Shown here piece by piece: positions 52,679-63,284 of a DNA stretch of 64,000 nucleotides; positions within the stretch are counted from its first letter, which is position 1; every line of letters begins with the position of its first letter. Source of the DNA: Sedimentitalea sp039941015. Its GTDB lineage: Bacteria; Pseudomonadota; Alphaproteobacteria; Rhodobacterales; Rhodobacteraceae. The translations under genes and the position numbers were made by a program. A model generated the notes under the pieces. It was not told the DNA's origin. It did not search any database and saw nothing but the letters and a program-made list of their open reading frames with translations. Location: the NCBI RefSeq assembly GCF_039941015.1, contig NZ_JBDVFI010000052.1; one strand, 5' to 3'.

Positions 52679-53443
52679 ATGACCCAGTTGCCCACCCCGC
52701 CGAGTTTCAGCCTGATCCGAAAGACCGCCCTCGTCACCGGTGCTTCCTCTGGCATCGGGCAGGGGTGTGCCGTTGCACTGGCCGAGGCGGGCGCGCATGT
52801 GGTGTGCACCGCGCGCGGGATGGAGCGGCTTGCGTCGACGGTCGACGCGATGGCGGCACGGGGCTGGTCGGTCGAGGCGTTGCAGATGGATCAGGGAGAC
52901 CTCGCGCAACTGGAGACAGCGCTTGATGGGCGGCTCTTTGACATCGTGGTGAACTCGGCCGGTGCCTCGCATCCCAAACCGGCGTTTGAAACGGAACCTG
53001 CGGAATTCGATCAGGTGATGAACGTTAACCTGCGGTCTGCCTATTTCCTTTCGACCTGGGTTGCCAAGGCGTTGAAAGACGCCGGGAAACCAGGCTCGAT
53101 CATACATCTGTCAAGCCAGATGGGCCATGTCGGCGGGATCGATCGTACGGTCTATTGCGCCTCAAAATGGGGGTTGGAGGGGATGATCAAGGCGATGGCG
53201 GTCGAGTGGGGACCTTACAATATCCGCGTCAACGCAATTGCCCCGACATTCATTCGCACCCCGCTCAGCCAGGTGACGCTTGATCGGCCTGATCGGGCAG
53301 GCTGGATTAAGGACAAGATCAAACTGGGCCGGATCGGAGAGGTTCAGGACATCATGGGCGCGGCGTTGTATCTGGCATCGGATGCCTCTGCGCTGGTCAC
53401 GGGCACGTCCTTGCTGGTCGATGGCGGATGGACCGCAGGCTGA
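52679..53443 (+). CDS. Short-chain dehydrogenase/reductase
   Basis: A 254-residue classical SDR. The NAD(P) motif TGASSGIGQGC is near residue 23. The catalytic residues are in IHLSSQMGHVGGIDRTVYCASKWGLEGM (S, Y and K at standard spacing), with NVNLRSAYFL earlier. It ends SLLVDGGWTAG, as in 3-ketoacyl reductase-like and gluconate 5-dehydrogenase-like members. CAGGAGA is before the ATG at 52679. Its stop codon abuts that of the next, convergent gene (TGATCA). Confidence 0.9.
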   Translation: MTQLPTPPSFSLIRKTALVTGASSGIGQGCAVALAEAGAHVVCTARGMERLASTVDAMAARGWSVEALQMDQGDLAQLETALDGRLFDIVVNSAGASHPKPAFETEPAEFDQVMNVNLRSAYFLSTWVAKALKDAGKPGSIIHLSSQMGHVGGIDRTVYCASKWGLEGMIKAMAVEWGPYNIRVNAIAPTFIRTPLSQVTLDRPDRAGWIKDKIKLGRIGEVQDIMGAALYLASDASALVTGTSLLVDGGWTAG

Positions 53444-53788
53444 TCAGGCTTCGTCCCCGAAAAACGGTGTCATCTGCGCGATGATAACCGCGTTTTCGTC
53501 CAGCGCCCGCTGCATTAGTGTGCGCTCTTCGTCGTCGATCTCGTGGCCCTCGGCCTCGCGTTCGGCGAGGGTGCCATATCCAGTCACGTCCAGCGGAGCG
53601 GTGTCGGCCTGTTTCAGGATCGCTACCGTTTCACGCACGGCTTCGGCCTCGTCTATGCCGCTGGCAAAGCACATCAGCGCAGCGCCAGTAGCGTCCTTGG
53701 GCAATCCGTCGCCGGTCTTGCGCCCGATCTGTACCAGCAGGGTATAGACCTGCTGGCGGCTCGGTTTCTTGGCGGGTTTGTCAGTCAC
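53444..53788 (-). CDS. Conserved hypothetical protein downstream of dapD
   Basis: A 114-residue, mostly helical acidic protein (MTDKPAKKPSRQQVYTLLVQ) I do not recognise. There are no membrane segments or signal peptide. The charged residues and the segment GIDEAEAVRETVAILKQADTAPLDVTGYGTLAEREAEGHEIDDEERTLMQRA suggest a soluble helical bundle. It overlaps the end of dapD by 8 bp on the same strand and is surely cotranscribed. A role linked to diaminopimelate or lysine synthesis would be guesswork. Confidence 0.75.
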   Translation of the reverse strand: MTDKPAKKPSRQQVYTLLVQIGRKTGDGLPKDATGAALMCFASGIDEAEAVRETVAILKQADTAPLDVTGYGTLAEREAEGHEIDDEERTLMQRALDENAVIIAQMTPFFGDEA

Positions 53789-54608
53789 GCAACAGCTCGT
53801 TGATGCCGGTCTTGGAGCGGGTTTTGGCGTCGACCCGTTTCACGATTACTGCGCAATAGAGGTTGATGTTGTTCTTGGAAGGCATCGAGCCAGCAACCAC
53901 CACCGAGTAGGGCGGCACTTCGCCATACATGACATCGCCGGTTTCGCGGTCGACGATCTTGGTGGATTGGCCGATGAACACGCCCATGCCCAGCACAGAC
54001 CCTTCGCGCACGATACAGCCTTCGACCACTTCGGAGCGTGCACCGATGAAACAATTGTCTTCGATGATTGTGGGACCAGCCTGCATTGGTTCCAAAACGC
54101 CGCCAATGCCGACGCCGCCGGACAAATGCACGTTCTTGCCGATCTGGGCGCAGGACCCGACCGTGGCCCATGTGTCGACCATGGTGCCTTCGTCGACATA
54201 GGCACCCAAATTGACGAAGGACGGCATCAGTACGACGCCCGGCGCGATAAAGGCTGATTTGCGTACGATACAGTTGGGCACGGCACGAAAGCCGGCGTCT
54301 TTCCACTGGTTATCGCCCCATCCAGCGAACTTGCTGTCGACTTTGTCCCACCAGCCGCCGTTCTGCGGACCACCGGGATGTTGTTCCATATCCTTGATGC
54401 GAAAGCCGAGCAGCACGGCCTTTTTCGCCCATTGGTTCACGTGCCAGCTGTTGTCGGCCTGTTTCTCGGCAACACGCAGGCTGCCGCTGTCAAGAGCGTT
54501 CAGCGTATCTTCGATGGCCTCGCGCTGTTCGCCGGTGGTCGCGGGCGTGATCGTATCACGCGCCTCCCATGCGGCTTCAATGGCGGTTTCCAGCTGCGCG
54601 TTGGACAT
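53781..54608 (-). CDS. dapD: Tetrahydrodipicolinate N-succinyltransferase
   Basis: A 275-residue left-handed beta-helix acyltransferase that succinylates tetrahydrodipicolinate in the lysine/meso-DAP pathway. Hexapeptide repeats run through FIAPGVVLMPSFVNLGAYVDEGTMVDTWATVGSCAQIGKNVHLSGGVGIGGVLEP. FRAVPNCIVRKSAF precedes them. ATG 54608 matches the family start (SNAQLETAIEAAWEARDTITP). It overlaps the next gene by 8 bp. Provides DAP for peptidoglycan. Confidence 0.96.
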   Translation of the reverse strand: MSNAQLETAIEAAWEARDTITPATTGEQREAIEDTLNALDSGSLRVAEKQADNSWHVNQWAKKAVLLGFRIKDMEQHPGGPQNGGWWDKVDSKFAGWGDNQWKDAGFRAVPNCIVRKSAFIAPGVVLMPSFVNLGAYVDEGTMVDTWATVGSCAQIGKNVHLSGGVGIGGVLEPMQAGPTIIEDNCFIGARSEVVEGCIVREGSVLGMGVFIGQSTKIVDRETGDVMYGEVPPYSVVVAGSMPSKNNINLYCAVIVKRVDAKTRSKTGINELLRD

Positions 54609-54696
54609 GGACGAGTCTCCTGTGATCAATCGTTGACAGCCCTATAGCGGGGCGCGCGGTGACAAACAATGTGAAGCGTGCGTTCGTGGCCGCGCG

Positions 54697-55332
54697 TCAG
54701 GAATTGACGCGGGTCAGAGGAGGGCAGGTATCGCGATAGGAAGGATACTTGGTAATTTCCCTGAACCAGCGCCCTAGCGCCGGATATCTGCCGAGCACCT
54801 CGGCCCCTTCGGGCGCTGCGTTGAAGAATCCGATCATCGGGGCGAGGTGGATATCGGCGAGGGTGACTGTACCCGGCGCGAGAACCAGCCCTTCACCGGC
54901 GATGTCGTTTAGTGCGCTCAGGACGGGATCGGCACGTGCCAACCCATCGGCGATACATCCTTCGTCCGCAGTATCGCCGAGTGCCGGGGCGACCACGCGT
55001 TGGGCAAAGACCATGCGGACAAGCGGCCAGTAGGCTTGCGTATCTACAATGCTCTGCACCTGCACCATCCGGGCAACGGCGTGCGGGGCGGAAGGCGACA
55101 GCGTGCCCTTTGCAAATTTCGCATCGAGATAACGCAGGATCGCGGTGGTTTCCCACAGTTCGAAATCATTATCGCGCAGGGTTGGAACAAGGCCGAAAGG
55201 ATGCGGGTTGGGTCCGGTGCCGGAAAACGGATCAACCTCATTGATCTGTGCTGTCAATCCAAGATGGTGCAGCGCCATGCGAATGATCTGGCAATAGACG
55301 CTGGGTGGATAGGCATAGACAACAAGGCTCAT
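54697..55332 (-). CDS. Glutathione S-transferase family protein
   Basis: A 211-residue thioredoxin-fold protein. The N-terminal domain, VVYAYPPSVYCQIIRMALHHLGL, keeps a cysteine in the glutathione-site position; FGLVPTLRDNDFELWETTAILRYLD gives the cis-proline and ET/S motif. The helical C-terminal domain has LVLAPGTVTLADIHLAPM. Function beyond a GST-like redox or conjugation role is unclear. ATG 55332 overlaps nothing but lies 4 nt after the dehydratase stop codon on the same strand, so they are cotranscribed. Confidence 0.85.
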   Translation of the reverse strand: MSLVVYAYPPSVYCQIIRMALHHLGLTAQINEVDPFSGTGPNPHPFGLVPTLRDNDFELWETTAILRYLDAKFAKGTLSPSAPHAVARMVQVQSIVDTQAYWPLVRMVFAQRVVAPALGDTADEGCIADGLARADPVLSALNDIAGEGLVLAPGTVTLADIHLAPMIGFFNAAPEGAEVLGRYPALGRWFREITKYPSYRDTCPPLTRVNS

Positions 55333-55336
55333 CAAG

Positions 55337-56260
55337 CTATTCGGAGAACGGATCAGGTGCGATATTGCCGCCACAGATCAACACCGCGACCTTTTCACCG
55401 GGCGCAGGCTGATAGGCACCTGACATAAGGGCGGCGAGGGCGGTTGCGCCTGCGGGTTCCACAAGTTGGCGGCAGCTGCGCCATAGGGCATGCTGCGCCG
55501 TTGTGATCGCGTCATCCTTGACCAGAATCGAGTCGCCAAGATGCTGCTGGGCGAGTTCAAAACAGATCGATCCGATCCGCCGCGCACCAAGCGCATTTGC
55601 GGCGACACCGGAAACTTCGACATCAACGGGATTCCCGACCTTGAGGGCCGCGTGCAAAGCGCAAGAGGTTTCAGGTTCGACCGCGACCACCTTGCGCGCA
55701 CCGGTCAGCCACGCCAGCGCGCCCGCGATCAGCCCGCCGCCGCCCACGGCAATCAGCACGGTGTCAGCCGTCAGTCCCTGTTCTTCCCATTCGCGGGCGC
55801 AGGTGCCTTGCCCTGCAACCGTGCCAGGGGCGTCATAGGCGTGGATTTGCATGGCGCCGGTTTCGGTCTCGTAGGCCTGCGCCATATTCAGCGCGTTGGA
55901 ATAGTTGCCGGGCACAACCGTTAGCTCGGCACCTATTCCCCGGATCAGCGCAATCTTGGACGGACCAGCCATTTCGGGCACGAAGATATGCGCCTTGTGG
56001 CCCAGCTGGTGTGCGGCATAGGCCACCGCCGCGCCATGATTGCCGCCGCTGGCCGCAACCAGTCCAGCCTCAGGCACCGGTTCGCTGAGCAATGTGTTGA
56101 ACGCTCCCCGCGCCTTGAAACTGCCAGTGTGCTGCATCTGCTCAAGCTTTGCCTGAACCGGAAAGGGCAGGTCGATGTCGGTCAGGTCCACAAGCGGCGT
56201 TCTGACCACATGGCCACGCACTCTGCCTGCGGCTTGTTCAATCTCTGATTTCCAATCCAT
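55337..56260 (-). CDS. PLP-dependent serine/threonine dehydratase-like enzyme
   Basis: A 307-residue fold-type II PLP enzyme. The Schiff-base lysine is in HTGSFKARGAFNT; SGGNHGAAVAYAA, GGGGLIAGALAWL, and EPAGATALAAL bind cofactor phosphate and the pyridine ring. It lacks the C-terminal ACT-like domain of biosynthetic IlvA, so a catabolic threonine/serine (or hydroxy-aspartate) dehydratase is likely. The gene is upstream of a GST gene and divergent from the LOG gene. Confidence 0.88.
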   Translation of the reverse strand: MDWKSEIEQAAGRVRGHVVRTPLVDLTDIDLPFPVQAKLEQMQHTGSFKARGAFNTLLSEPVPEAGLVAASGGNHGAAVAYAAHQLGHKAHIFVPEMAGPSKIALIRGIGAELTVVPGNYSNALNMAQAYETETGAMQIHAYDAPGTVAGQGTCAREWEEQGLTADTVLIAVGGGGLIAGALAWLTGARKVVAVEPETSCALHAALKVGNPVDVEVSGVAANALGARRIGSICFELAQQHLGDSILVKDDAITTAQHALWRSCRQLVEPAGATALAALMSGAYQPAPGEKVAVLICGGNIAPDPFSE

Positions 56261-56336
56261 CGTCGGGCCCTGTTGCTGGTCTTGCCGATCCGAACCCTAT
56301 AGGGCTGGAGTGAACACGCAAGCATGGATCCCCTCG

Positions 56337-57179
56337 ATGACTGAAGACCGACAGAGCCCGTTCCGCGATGCCCATCTGGACCGCGATACTGCCGAGCATG
56401 TACCTGATACGCCGCAAACCCGTTCACCCGCCTATCGACTGGCCTTTGCGGATGAGGATTTCCTGTGCCGGGACGAGCTGCGCCCTGTCCGGTTGCAGCT
56501 CGAGCTGTTGAAGCCCGAGCTGATGCTGAACGAGCGGGGGATCGAAAGCACCATTGTCATGTTTGGTGGCGCACGTATCCCTGACCCTGCCAACAAGGCC
56601 AGCGCCCGGACCGAAACGCTCGCTGAGCTTTCAAGGTTCTATGACGAGGCGCAGATTTTTGCCCGGCTGATGACCGAAGCGTCAATCCAGACCGGTGGGC
56701 GCGAGAACGTGGTTGTAACCGGCGGTGGCCCCGGCGTGATGGAGGCGGGCAATCGCGGTGCATTGGAGGCCGGTGGACATTCCATTGGGCTGAACATCGT
56801 ACTGCCGCACGAGCAGGCGCCCAACCCCTATGTGACCCCGGAACTGAGTTTCAACTTTCACTATTTTGCCATTCGCAAGATGCATTTCCTGATGCGCGCA
56901 AGGGCGATCTGCGTGTTTCCCGGTGGGTTCGGCACACTGGACGAAATGTTCGAATCCCTGACGCTGATCCAGACCGGACGCATGGAGCGCGTGCCGTTCC
57001 TGCTGTTCGGACGCGCGTTCTGGGAAAAGGTCATCAATTGGGAGGCCTTGGCCGACGCCGGGACGATTTCAGCCGAGGATCTCGACCTGTTCTGTTTTGT
57101 CGAGACCGCGAAAGAAGCCGCAGACATCATCCACAACTGGGAACCCGCCCCGCCGCGTGATAGCATTCCGGGTCGGTAG
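56337..57179 (+). CDS. LOG-family (TIGR00730) Rossmann-fold protein
   Basis: A 280-residue member of the lysine decarboxylase-like / LOG family. Members hydrolyse nucleoside 5'-monophosphates such as cytokinin ribotides or AMP. GGARIPDP and VVTGGGPGVMEAGNRGA mark the nucleotide site; VFPGGFGTLDEMFESLT contains the PGGxGTxxE motif. The N-terminal extension QSPFRDAHLDRDTAEHVPDTPQTRSPAYRL is typical of alphaproteobacterial forms. Start uncertain: ATG 56337 is used, while GTG 56310 is also possible. Confidence 0.87.
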   Translation: MTEDRQSPFRDAHLDRDTAEHVPDTPQTRSPAYRLAFADEDFLCRDELRPVRLQLELLKPELMLNERGIESTIVMFGGARIPDPANKASARTETLAELSRFYDEAQIFARLMTEASIQTGGRENVVVTGGGPGVMEAGNRGALEAGGHSIGLNIVLPHEQAPNPYVTPELSFNFHYFAIRKMHFLMRARAICVFPGGFGTLDEMFESLTLIQTGRMERVPFLLFGRAFWEKVINWEALADAGTISAEDLDLFCFVETAKEAADIIHNWEPAPPRDSIPGR

Positions 57180-57278
57180 TGATCAAAGGCGGCGTGCGGT
57201 AACAGCGCGAATGCAGGCTACGCGGGCCGCGAGCGCAAGGCTTTGCAACACCGCAAGACTGGCCGGACAGAGCTTGGT

Positions 57279-58763
57279 TCAAAAACTCTGTGCCGCCGCG
57301 ACCGCCCGCTTCCAGGCCGCGTATTTGTTTGCGCGGACGTCTTCGTTCATTGTCGGAGCAAAGCTGCGCTCCAGCGCCCATATATTGGCAAAGCCGTCCA
57401 TGCCGGGATAAAGCCCCGCCCGCTGACCGGCCAGCCATGCGGCACCCATAGCCGTGGTTTCCAGCACTTCGGGCCGATCAACCTGTGCGCCCAGAATATC
57501 GGCGAGGAACTGCATCGCCCAGTCCGATGCGCTCATCCCGCCATCAACGCGCAGGGCGGTGTCGCCTGACGCGCCCCAATCGGCCTGCATTGCCTCAAGC
57601 AGGTCGCGGGTCTGATAGCCGACGCTTTCCAGTGCCGCGCGCGCGAATTCCTCGGGCCCGGAGTTGCGGCTGAGACCGAACACCGCGCCCCGGCAATCGG
57701 CGTTCCAATAGGGTGCGCCCAGTCCGGTAAAGGCGGGCACCAGCACCACGTTCTGCGCCGCGTCTGACTGATCCGCCAAGGCATGTGTTTCGCCTGCCTC
57801 TTTGATAATCTTCAACCCATCGCGCAGCCATTGAACGACCGCACCGGCGACAAAAATTGATCCTTCCAGCGCATAGGTCGGCTTGCCATCCAGCTGATAG
57901 GCGATGGTGGTGAGCAGACGGTTTTGCGACACAACCGGTGTTTTCCCAATGTTCAAAAGCGCAAAGCACCCCGTGCCATAGGTTGATTTCATCATGCCGG
58001 GTTTGAAACAGGCCTGACCGATGGTCGCGGCCTGTTGATCGCCCGCAACGCCCAGGATCGGGAGCTCTGCGCCCAGCAAATCCGCTTGGGTGTGTCCGAA
58101 ATCAGCGGCGCAATCGCGCACTTCGGGCAGCATTCCCATCGGCACCCGCAGCATGTCGCACATCGTTTGCGACCAATGCCCTTTGCGAATGTCATAGAGC
58201 AATGTGCGCGCCGCGTTGGTGGCATCGGTCGCGTGGACCTTGCCGCGAGTCAGGTTCCAGATCAGCCAGCTGTCGACGGTGCCAAAGGCCAGTTCGCCGG
58301 CCTCGGCGCGCTGCCGGGCGCCATCGACGTTGTCCAGTATCCAGGCCGCCTTGGTGCCGCTGAAATACGGATCAAGCAGCAACCCGGTCCGTTCGTTGGC
58401 TGTGGCCTCGTGCCCTTCGGCCTTGAGGGCCTGACAGATGTCAGAGGTGCGCCGATCCTGCCAAACAATCGCGTTGTGAATCGCCTTACCGGTCGCTCGG
58501 TCCCATACCACGGTGGTTTCACGCTGGTTGGTGATGCCGATCGCGGCGATGTCGGCTGCTGTCGCGTCCATTTGTTCCATCGCTGCACGACAGGTGGAAA
58601 CGGTCGTAGTCCATAGATCGTTGCAATCATGTTCAACCCAGCCGCTGGCCGGAAAATGCTGGGCGAATTCTTCCTGTGCGACGGTCGCGATCTTTAAGTC
58701 CTGATCAAAAAGGATCGCGCGGCTTGATGTTGTGCCCTGATCTATCGCCAGAATGAACGACAT
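57279..58763 (-). CDS. glpK: Glycerol kinase
   Basis: A 494-residue FGGY-family kinase phosphorylating glycerol to glycerol 3-phosphate. The N-terminal LAIDQGTTSSRAILFD, ITNQRETTVVWDRATG, GTKAAWILDNV, STYGTGCFALLNIG and the FGGY-type signature region VDGGMSASDWAMQFLADILG are all in place. GGGAGGAAACAG precedes ATG 58763. It is the last gene of the glycerol-uptake operon, 106 bp after glpV with a hairpin between. Confidence 0.96.
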   Translation of the reverse strand: MSFILAIDQGTTSSRAILFDQDLKIATVAQEEFAQHFPASGWVEHDCNDLWTTTVSTCRAAMEQMDATAADIAAIGITNQRETTVVWDRATGKAIHNAIVWQDRRTSDICQALKAEGHEATANERTGLLLDPYFSGTKAAWILDNVDGARQRAEAGELAFGTVDSWLIWNLTRGKVHATDATNAARTLLYDIRKGHWSQTMCDMLRVPMGMLPEVRDCAADFGHTQADLLGAELPILGVAGDQQAATIGQACFKPGMMKSTYGTGCFALLNIGKTPVVSQNRLLTTIAYQLDGKPTYALEGSIFVAGAVVQWLRDGLKIIKEAGETHALADQSDAAQNVVLVPAFTGLGAPYWNADCRGAVFGLSRNSGPEEFARAALESVGYQTRDLLEAMQADWGASGDTALRVDGGMSASDWAMQFLADILGAQVDRPEVLETTAMGAAWLAGQRAGLYPGMDGFANIWALERSFAPTMNEDVRANKYAAWKRAVAAAQSF

Positions 58764-58836
58764 CTGTTTCCTCCCAGAAAATGCCCGGCAAATTCCGGAC
58801 TGCCCGTACCTGAATGTCAAATGGAAAAACGAAATG

Positions 58837-58860
58837 TGCCGGGGCCCAAAGGCCCCGGCA
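58837..58860 (-). terminator. Intercistronic hairpin between glpV and glpK
   Basis: TGCCGGGGCC (58837-58846) pairs perfectly with GGCCCCGGCA (58851-58860) around a 4-nt loop, starting 8 nt after the glpV stop. On the minus strand it is followed by CATTTCGTTTTTCC. It may be a partial terminator or a 3' stabiliser that raises binding-protein mRNA over glpK. Confidence 0.7.
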
Positions 58861-58868
58861 GGTCCGGC

Positions 58869-60590
<1,722 letters not shown>

Positions 60591-60663
60591 GTTTGTCCTC
60601 CCTAGACTTTATTGAACTGCGAGTGTCGGGTTGCCCGGTTACATCCGGCCATTCCGTTTTGAA

Positions 60664-60936
60664 CTAGACCCAGCGGAACACCGCCGCGGCGTAGATCAGG
60701 CAGACGATCAGCGCATAAGGTTGGTTTGCGCCGACCAATCCAAGCCAGGCCAGATTGATAAAGGCCGAGCCAAGAAGCGTGATAAAGAGCCGATCCCCCC
60801 GCGTGGTTTCAATCCTGAGGATGCCCACACGCGGCGTTTCCGGGAATTTGATCGCGAGGATCGTGAAAGTGATGAGCAGCGACGCGATCACTATGAAGAA
60901 GATTGCGGTCGGCCAAGTCCATGCCATCCATGCCAT
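60664..60936 (-). CDS. DUF2160-type small membrane protein of the glycerol operon
   Basis: A 90-residue protein with three hydrophobic segments (TAIFFIVIASLLITFTILAI; RLFITLLGSAFINLAWLGLVG; ALIVCLIYAAAVFRWV). It begins MAWMAWTWPTAIFF, as do DUF2160 proteins found beside GlpSTPQV transporters. Its role is unknown; perhaps it is a transporter accessory subunit. The ATG is 1 nt from the stop of the unknown secreted-protein gene upstream, and glpV follows 73 bp later. Confidence 0.85.
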   Translation of the reverse strand: MAWMAWTWPTAIFFIVIASLLITFTILAIKFPETPRVGILRIETTRGDRLFITLLGSAFINLAWLGLVGANQPYALIVCLIYAAAVFRWV

Positions 60937-60937
60937 T

Positions 60938-61546
60938 TCAATTTTCTCCAAATCTTGTGCAGGTCTTGTCGATTTCCCATTTGGCCGTTGTGCCGCCAGA
61001 CGCCCCGAACACCAATTTGAAGTCGGCACTAAGGCTCATTGTGATTTCGGATGGGCGCGCAGGGGAGGAGCAGAATTCTGCTGCAATGTAGTTTGTCGCA
61101 TTTCTCATTGTACGAACGGCGCGTTTGAAGCCACCGTCTAAGCCCAATTCAGAACTCGCTTGTGTAACAATGGCGGTATACTTATCTGCCCCAATAACGC
61201 TAAATTTTGTGCCAGCATCTGCATCAAAGCCCATCACTCCCTTTATCGATCCGTCGCTCGCCTTGATGGTTGATACAGATGGCCCAAATACTTGGATAAT
61301 TTCTCCGTTGCCATCCACTGCCGCAACTCCGTATTCTGGAACGGAGATATCCAGTATCGGTGCTTTCATTTGATATTCCGAACTACTATCCCAAAAGGGT
61401 TCTGATCTCTCAAAGCTCTCTACTGTTACTCCATCTGCTTCCAATTCGTCGTTGAGTCTATTGATGAAGTCATTACTAGCGATCTCGTCAGCGAAACCGA
61501 TGGAGGACGTCAGCAAGAGCACTAAGGCGCAAAAATCCAGCCGCAT
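60938..61546 (-). CDS. Unknown secreted protein inserted in the glycerol operon
   Basis: A 202-residue protein with a clear signal peptide (MRLDFCALVLLLTSSIGFAD, cleavage near residue 20). The mature part is acidic. Two cysteines lie near the C-terminus (EFCSSPARPSE and DKTCTRFGEN) and could form a disulfide. I do not recognise the family. GC is 42-48% in two sampled 60-base lines against 60% in the flanking permease gene, suggesting transfer. AGGAGA precedes the start codon at 61546. It sits 13 bp after glpQ and 1 nt before the DUF2160 gene, which are normally adjacent. Confidence 0.8.
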   Translation of the reverse strand: MRLDFCALVLLLTSSIGFADEIASNDFINRLNDELEADGVTVESFERSEPFWDSSSEYQMKAPILDISVPEYGVAAVDGNGEIIQVFGPSVSTIKASDGSIKGVMGFDADAGTKFSVIGADKYTAIVTQASSELGLDGGFKRAVRTMRNATNYIAAEFCSSPARPSEITMSLSADFKLVFGASGGTTAKWEIDKTCTRFGEN

Positions 61547-61559
61547 TGAAAATATCTCC

Positions 61560-62411
61560 TTACACCCTTCCCAAGGCAAAGCCCTTGGCGATGTAGTTGC
61601 GCACGAAATAGATCACCAGCGCACCCGGCACGATGGTCAGCACTCCGGCCGCCGCCAGAACGCCCCAGTCAATCCCTGCGGCGCCCTGCGTCCGGGTCAT
61701 GATCGCCGCAATTGGTTTTGCGTCAACCGTGGTCAATGTCCGGCTCAGCAGCAGTTCCACCCAAGAAAACATGAAGCAGAAGAACGCCGCAACCCCGATG
61801 CCACTGGCGACCAGCGGCATGAAGATCTTTACGAAGAACCGACCAAAGCTGTAGCCATCCAGATAGGCGGTCTCGTCGATTTCCTTGGGCACGCCGCGCA
61901 TGAAGCCTTCGAGGATCCACACGGCGAGCGGCACGTTAAACAGACAATGCGCCAGCGCCACCGCGATGTGCGTGTCAAACAGCCCGACCGAAGAATAAAG
62001 CTGAAAGAATGGCAGCGCGAAGACCGCAGGCGGCGCCATCCGGTTGGTCAAGAGCCAGAAGAACAGGTGTTTGTCGCCCATGAAACTGTACCGCGAGAAC
62101 GCATAGGCGGCGGGCAGGGCGACGGTCAGGCTGATCACCGTGTTCAACACCACGTAGATCAGCGAGTTGATATACCCTTTGTACCAGGCCGGATCGGTCA
62201 GGATCGTGGCGTAGTTGGCCAGCGTCAGATCGCTGGGCCAGAGGGTGAAACTGTTGAGGATCTCGGTGTTGGTCTTGAGGCTCATGTTCAACAGCCAGTA
62301 GATCGGCAGCAAGAGGAACAAGAGGTACAGCGTCATCACCACAACGCTGCCCCTTATCGGGAACTTGCGGCCCGGACGGGCGATGGCGGGGGTCAGGTTT
62401 TGATCTGTCAT
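61560..62411 (-). CDS. glpQ: Glycerol ABC transporter permease
   Basis: A 283-residue inner-membrane permease of the MalG type. About six hydrophobic segments are visible. The ABC-contact EAA loop is EGFMRGVPKEIDETAYLDGYSFGRFFVKIFMPL (about 170-200). It pairs with GlpP to form the membrane channel. It starts 3 nt after glpP. The C-terminus AGALVIYFVRNYIAKGFALGRV-like ending is typical of carbohydrate permeases. Confidence 0.92.
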   Translation of the reverse strand: MTDQNLTPAIARPGRKFPIRGSVVVMTLYLLFLLLPIYWLLNMSLKTNTEILNSFTLWPSDLTLANYATILTDPAWYKGYINSLIYVVLNTVISLTVALPAAYAFSRYSFMGDKHLFFWLLTNRMAPPAVFALPFFQLYSSVGLFDTHIAVALAHCLFNVPLAVWILEGFMRGVPKEIDETAYLDGYSFGRFFVKIFMPLVASGIGVAAFFCFMFSWVELLLSRTLTTVDAKPIAAIMTRTQGAAGIDWGVLAAAGVLTIVPGALVIYFVRNYIAKGFALGRV

Positions 62412-62414
62412 GGT

Positions 62415-63284
62415 TCAGTCCCCCTGCCGTTCGACGTTGACCATCACGGTATAGAACACCCATGAAATCAACAGGATCACCAGAAAGTACATCAGCGAGA
62501 ACGCCGCCGCCGGTCCCAGATCAAATTGTCCGAGCGCCATTTTCACAAGGTCGATGGACAACAGCGTTGTGGCATTGCCCGGTCCACCGCCGGTGACCAC
62601 AAAGGGTTCGGTATAGATCATGAAACTGTCCATGAACCGCAGCAGGATCGCGATCATCAGAACCCCCATCATCTTGGGCAGTTCGATAAAGCGGAACACT
62701 TTCCAGCGGCTCGCCTGATCGATTTTGGCCGCCTGATAGTAGGCATCGGGGATCGATTTCAGCCCGGCATAGGCCAAAAGCGCGACCAATGAGGTCCAGT
62801 GCCAGACATCCATCACGATAACCGTGACCCATGCCGCCAACGTGTCCTGCGTATAGTTGTACGAGATTCCGAGCGCATCCAGCGTATAGCCCAAGAGGCC
62901 GATATCGACCCGTCCGAAAATCTGCCAGATTGTACCAACCACGTTCCACGGGATCAGCAGGGGCAGGGACATCAGCACGAGACAAAAGCTGGCCCAAAAG
63001 CCACTTTTTGGCATGTTCAGCGCGACGTAGATGCCGAGCGGAATTTCGATAATCAGGATGATAGCCGAAAACATCAGCTGCCGCCCCAAGGCGTCCCACA
63101 TCCGTTCGGATGAGAGCATTTCCTCAAACCATTCCAGCCCCGCCCAGAAAAACTGGTTGTTGCCGAAAGTGTCCTGAACCGAATAATTCACCACGGTCAT
63201 CAGCGGGATCACTGCCGAAAACGCCACCAGCAACAACACCGGCAGCACAAGGAACCACGCCTTTTGGTTAACGGTCTTGTCCAT
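62415..63284 (-). CDS. glpP: Glycerol ABC transporter permease
   Basis: A 289-residue inner-membrane permease of the MalF type with six hydrophobic segments. KAWFLVLPVLLLVAFSAVIPLMTVV starts it. The EAA loop is LKSIPDAYYQAAKIDQASRWKVFRFIELPKM (about 180-210). ATG 63284 is chosen since GGAGG lies 7 nt before it; a GTG one codon upstream is also possible. It overlaps the glpT stop by one base, so the transporter genes are tightly coupled. Confidence 0.93.
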   Translation of the reverse strand: MDKTVNQKAWFLVLPVLLLVAFSAVIPLMTVVNYSVQDTFGNNQFFWAGLEWFEEMLSSERMWDALGRQLMFSAIILIIEIPLGIYVALNMPKSGFWASFCLVLMSLPLLIPWNVVGTIWQIFGRVDIGLLGYTLDALGISYNYTQDTLAAWVTVIVMDVWHWTSLVALLAYAGLKSIPDAYYQAAKIDQASRWKVFRFIELPKMMGVLMIAILLRFMDSFMIYTEPFVVTGGGPGNATTLLSIDLVKMALGQFDLGPAAAFSLMYFLVILLISWVFYTVMVNVERQGD

